NCBI RefSeq assembly: GCF_021432085.1
Contig: NZ_CP090366.1
Coordinates: 2,294,001 to 2,358,000, forward strand
Reading direction: 5' to 3'
Origin: Stutzerimonas kunmingensis
GTDB taxonomy: Bacteria > Pseudomonadota > Gammaproteobacteria > Pseudomonadales > Pseudomonadaceae
DNA: 64,000 nt
Below the pieces are notes generated by a model. That model worked only from the letters and a program-made list of their open reading frames with translations, was not told the DNA's origin and did no database searches. The position numbers and the translations under genes are program-made. Numbering within the stretch: the first letter of the stretch is position 1; each line of letters opens with the position of its first letter. Below, one piece after another: positions 63,048 through 64,000 of the stretch.

Positions 63048-64000
63048 TTAAATCGATGAATGGCGGGCGCGCCAGTAGCTTTGCGCTTGCTCGAAAGCTG
63101 CCTCCCGCGTCGCGCCAAGGCCTCGCAGGGCAAGGGCCATGGTGGCGATCACAGCGAGTTCACCGTAGGCGTCTTCCTGCTCGCCAGCCCAGACGGCAAG
63201 CAGCTGCTGCGGGTCGAGCTGTGCGGGCTTTACGTGGCGCCGCTCGGACAGTGCCGGCCATTCCTCGTCCCACGGCGTGCCGCCAGTGGTGCCGTAGAGA
63301 TGGGAGACGTTGTCCGGGTTCATCTCGATCTCGCCGCCTTCGCCCTTGATGACGATGGCGTGGTCCCCGAGCAGGGTGCTGGCCTGGCGATGGGCATCCT
63401 GATAGCCGGGGTGGAAGATGCTCTGCAGGCCGCAGCGTGCGCCCAGCGGGTTGAGCAGGCGCGCCAGCGAGTGGATTGGCGAGCGCAGGCCGAGCAGGTT
63501 GCGCATGTCGATCATGCGCTGCAGCACCGGCATCCAGGCTCCCAGCGGGATGAACGCGAGATTGCTCTGGTCCAGTGCCACGCTGACCTGTTGCCAGTTC
63601 TCGCATCGACGAATGCCCAGCAGCTCAAGCTGCTGTTCGCTATAGATGCGCCCAGCAGTATGGGCACCGCCACCGTGCATGAGGATGCGTATGCCATTGG
63701 CTGCCAGGCACTTGGCTGCCAGCAGATACCAGGGCAGGTGGCGCTTCTTGCCGGCATAGGTCGGCCAGTCGATATCGACCGGGATAGTCGGTGCCTGCAC
63801 GCGCTCACGCACGGCCTGGGTAAAGCCCGCCAGCTCGTCGGGGCTTTCTTCCTTGTGCCGCAACAACATGAGGAAGGCGCCCAGCTGAGCGTCCTCCACC
63901 TTGCCGTCGAGCAGCATGCCCATGGCTTCGCGGGCTTCTTCGCGTGTCAGGTCGCGGGCGCCACGCTTGCCTTTGCCAAGGATACGCACGAAGGCGGCGA
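63048..64000 (-). CDS. YbiB/TrpD2-like protein (partial, N-terminus outside window)
   Basis: The frame is open to the right edge: upstream of VRILGKGKRGARDL it continues as AAF, so the first residues lie outside the window. About 317 residues are visible. It has the anthranilate-phosphoribosyltransferase fold (LTREEAREAMGMLLDGKVEDAQLG; IRILMHGGGAHTAGRIYS in place of the PRPP loop; GGEIEMNPDN) but differs from TrpD in the active site, as does E. coli YbiB, a DNA-binding TrpD relative. The function in metabolism is unknown. Confidence 0.82.
   Translation of the reverse strand, partial: AAFVRILGKGKRGARDLTREEAREAMGMLLDGKVEDAQLGAFLMLLRHKEESPDELAGFTQAVRERVQAPTIPVDIDWPTYAGKKRHLPWYLLAAKCLAANGIRILMHGGGAHTAGRIYSEQQLELLGIRRCENWQQVSVALDQSNLAFIPLGAWMPVLQRMIDMRNLLGLRSPIHSLARLLNPLGARCGLQSIFHPGYQDAHRQASTLLGDHAIVIKGEGGEIEMNPDNVSHLYGTTGGTPWDEEWPALSERRHVKPAQLDPQQLLAVWAGEQEDAYGELAVIATMALALRGLGATREAAFEQAQSYWRARHSSI

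Noticed and set aside
1-64000. CRISPR arrays, rRNA or tRNA genes, integrase-att modules
   Set aside because: No regularly spaced direct repeats, no rRNA-like blocks and no tRNA cloverleaf or integrase gene were seen by eye in the window.

Overview
The window is high-GC, gene-dense Gammaproteobacterial DNA. It most resembles the Pseudomonas / Pseudomonas stutzeri (Stutzerimonas) group, judging by the nirB-nirD-transporter-kinase order, the ErcS'-like kinase next to a FIST gene, the short LOV protein and the paired LitR-type MerR regulators. Species is an inference; there is no rRNA or tRNA in the window. Both ends cut a gene (fdhD at the left, a YbiB/TrpD-like gene at the right).

Layout. 1-3.5 kb: fdhD (partial), a LysR regulator, an AraC regulator and a membrane protein with a degenerate GGDEF domain. 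3.6-6.2 kb: an IS3-family element followed by a pair of inverted ~240-bp repeats. 6.2-14.8 kb: a six-gene plus-strand organophosphate-scavenging cluster behind a Pho-box-like site (TonB receptor, beta-propeller phytase lipoprotein, ExbB, ExbD, TonB, Tat-exported PhoX-like phosphatase). 15-25 kb: pgpA, a K+/Na+:H+ antiporter, a chemoreceptor, a hybrid histidine kinase and a UvrD-like helicase. 24.8-30.7 kb: assimilatory nitrite reduction (nirB, nirD, FNT transporter, PP2C-kinase fusion) behind a leader with two hexaloop hairpins and a strong terminator, as expected for NasT/ANTAR antitermination. 30.9-33.3 kb: a sirtuin, and a HemN homologue that has lost its radical-SAM cysteines.

33.3-53.6 kb is the centrepiece: a light / photo-oxidative-stress island. 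One tightly overlapping minus-strand operon runs DUF523-DUF1722 protein, LitR-like MerR, photolyase, NTF2-like protein, SDR, FAD oxidoreductase, DUF1365 and Cfa/UfaM-like methyltransferase, possibly with a chemoreceptor at its tail. Divergent from it are a TIGR01777 epimerase and ferrochelatase. A second minus-strand operon runs folE, folX, chalcone-isomerase-like protein, MFS transporter, DUF3833 lipoprotein and a short LOV photoreceptor. A second LitR-like MerR is divergent from a DCC-family protein. The three control regions share TGTACA hexamers, resembling the published P. putida PplR1 operator. The inferred circuit is blue light sensed by LOV, relief of repression by MerR proteins, then DNA repair, membrane-lipid modification, pterin synthesis and porphyrin detoxification.

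53.7-64 kb: pqqF without the other pqq genes, a porin, a FIST sensor overlapping an ErcS'/NahK-like hybrid kinase, glutathionyl-hydroquinone reductase and the partial YbiB-like gene.
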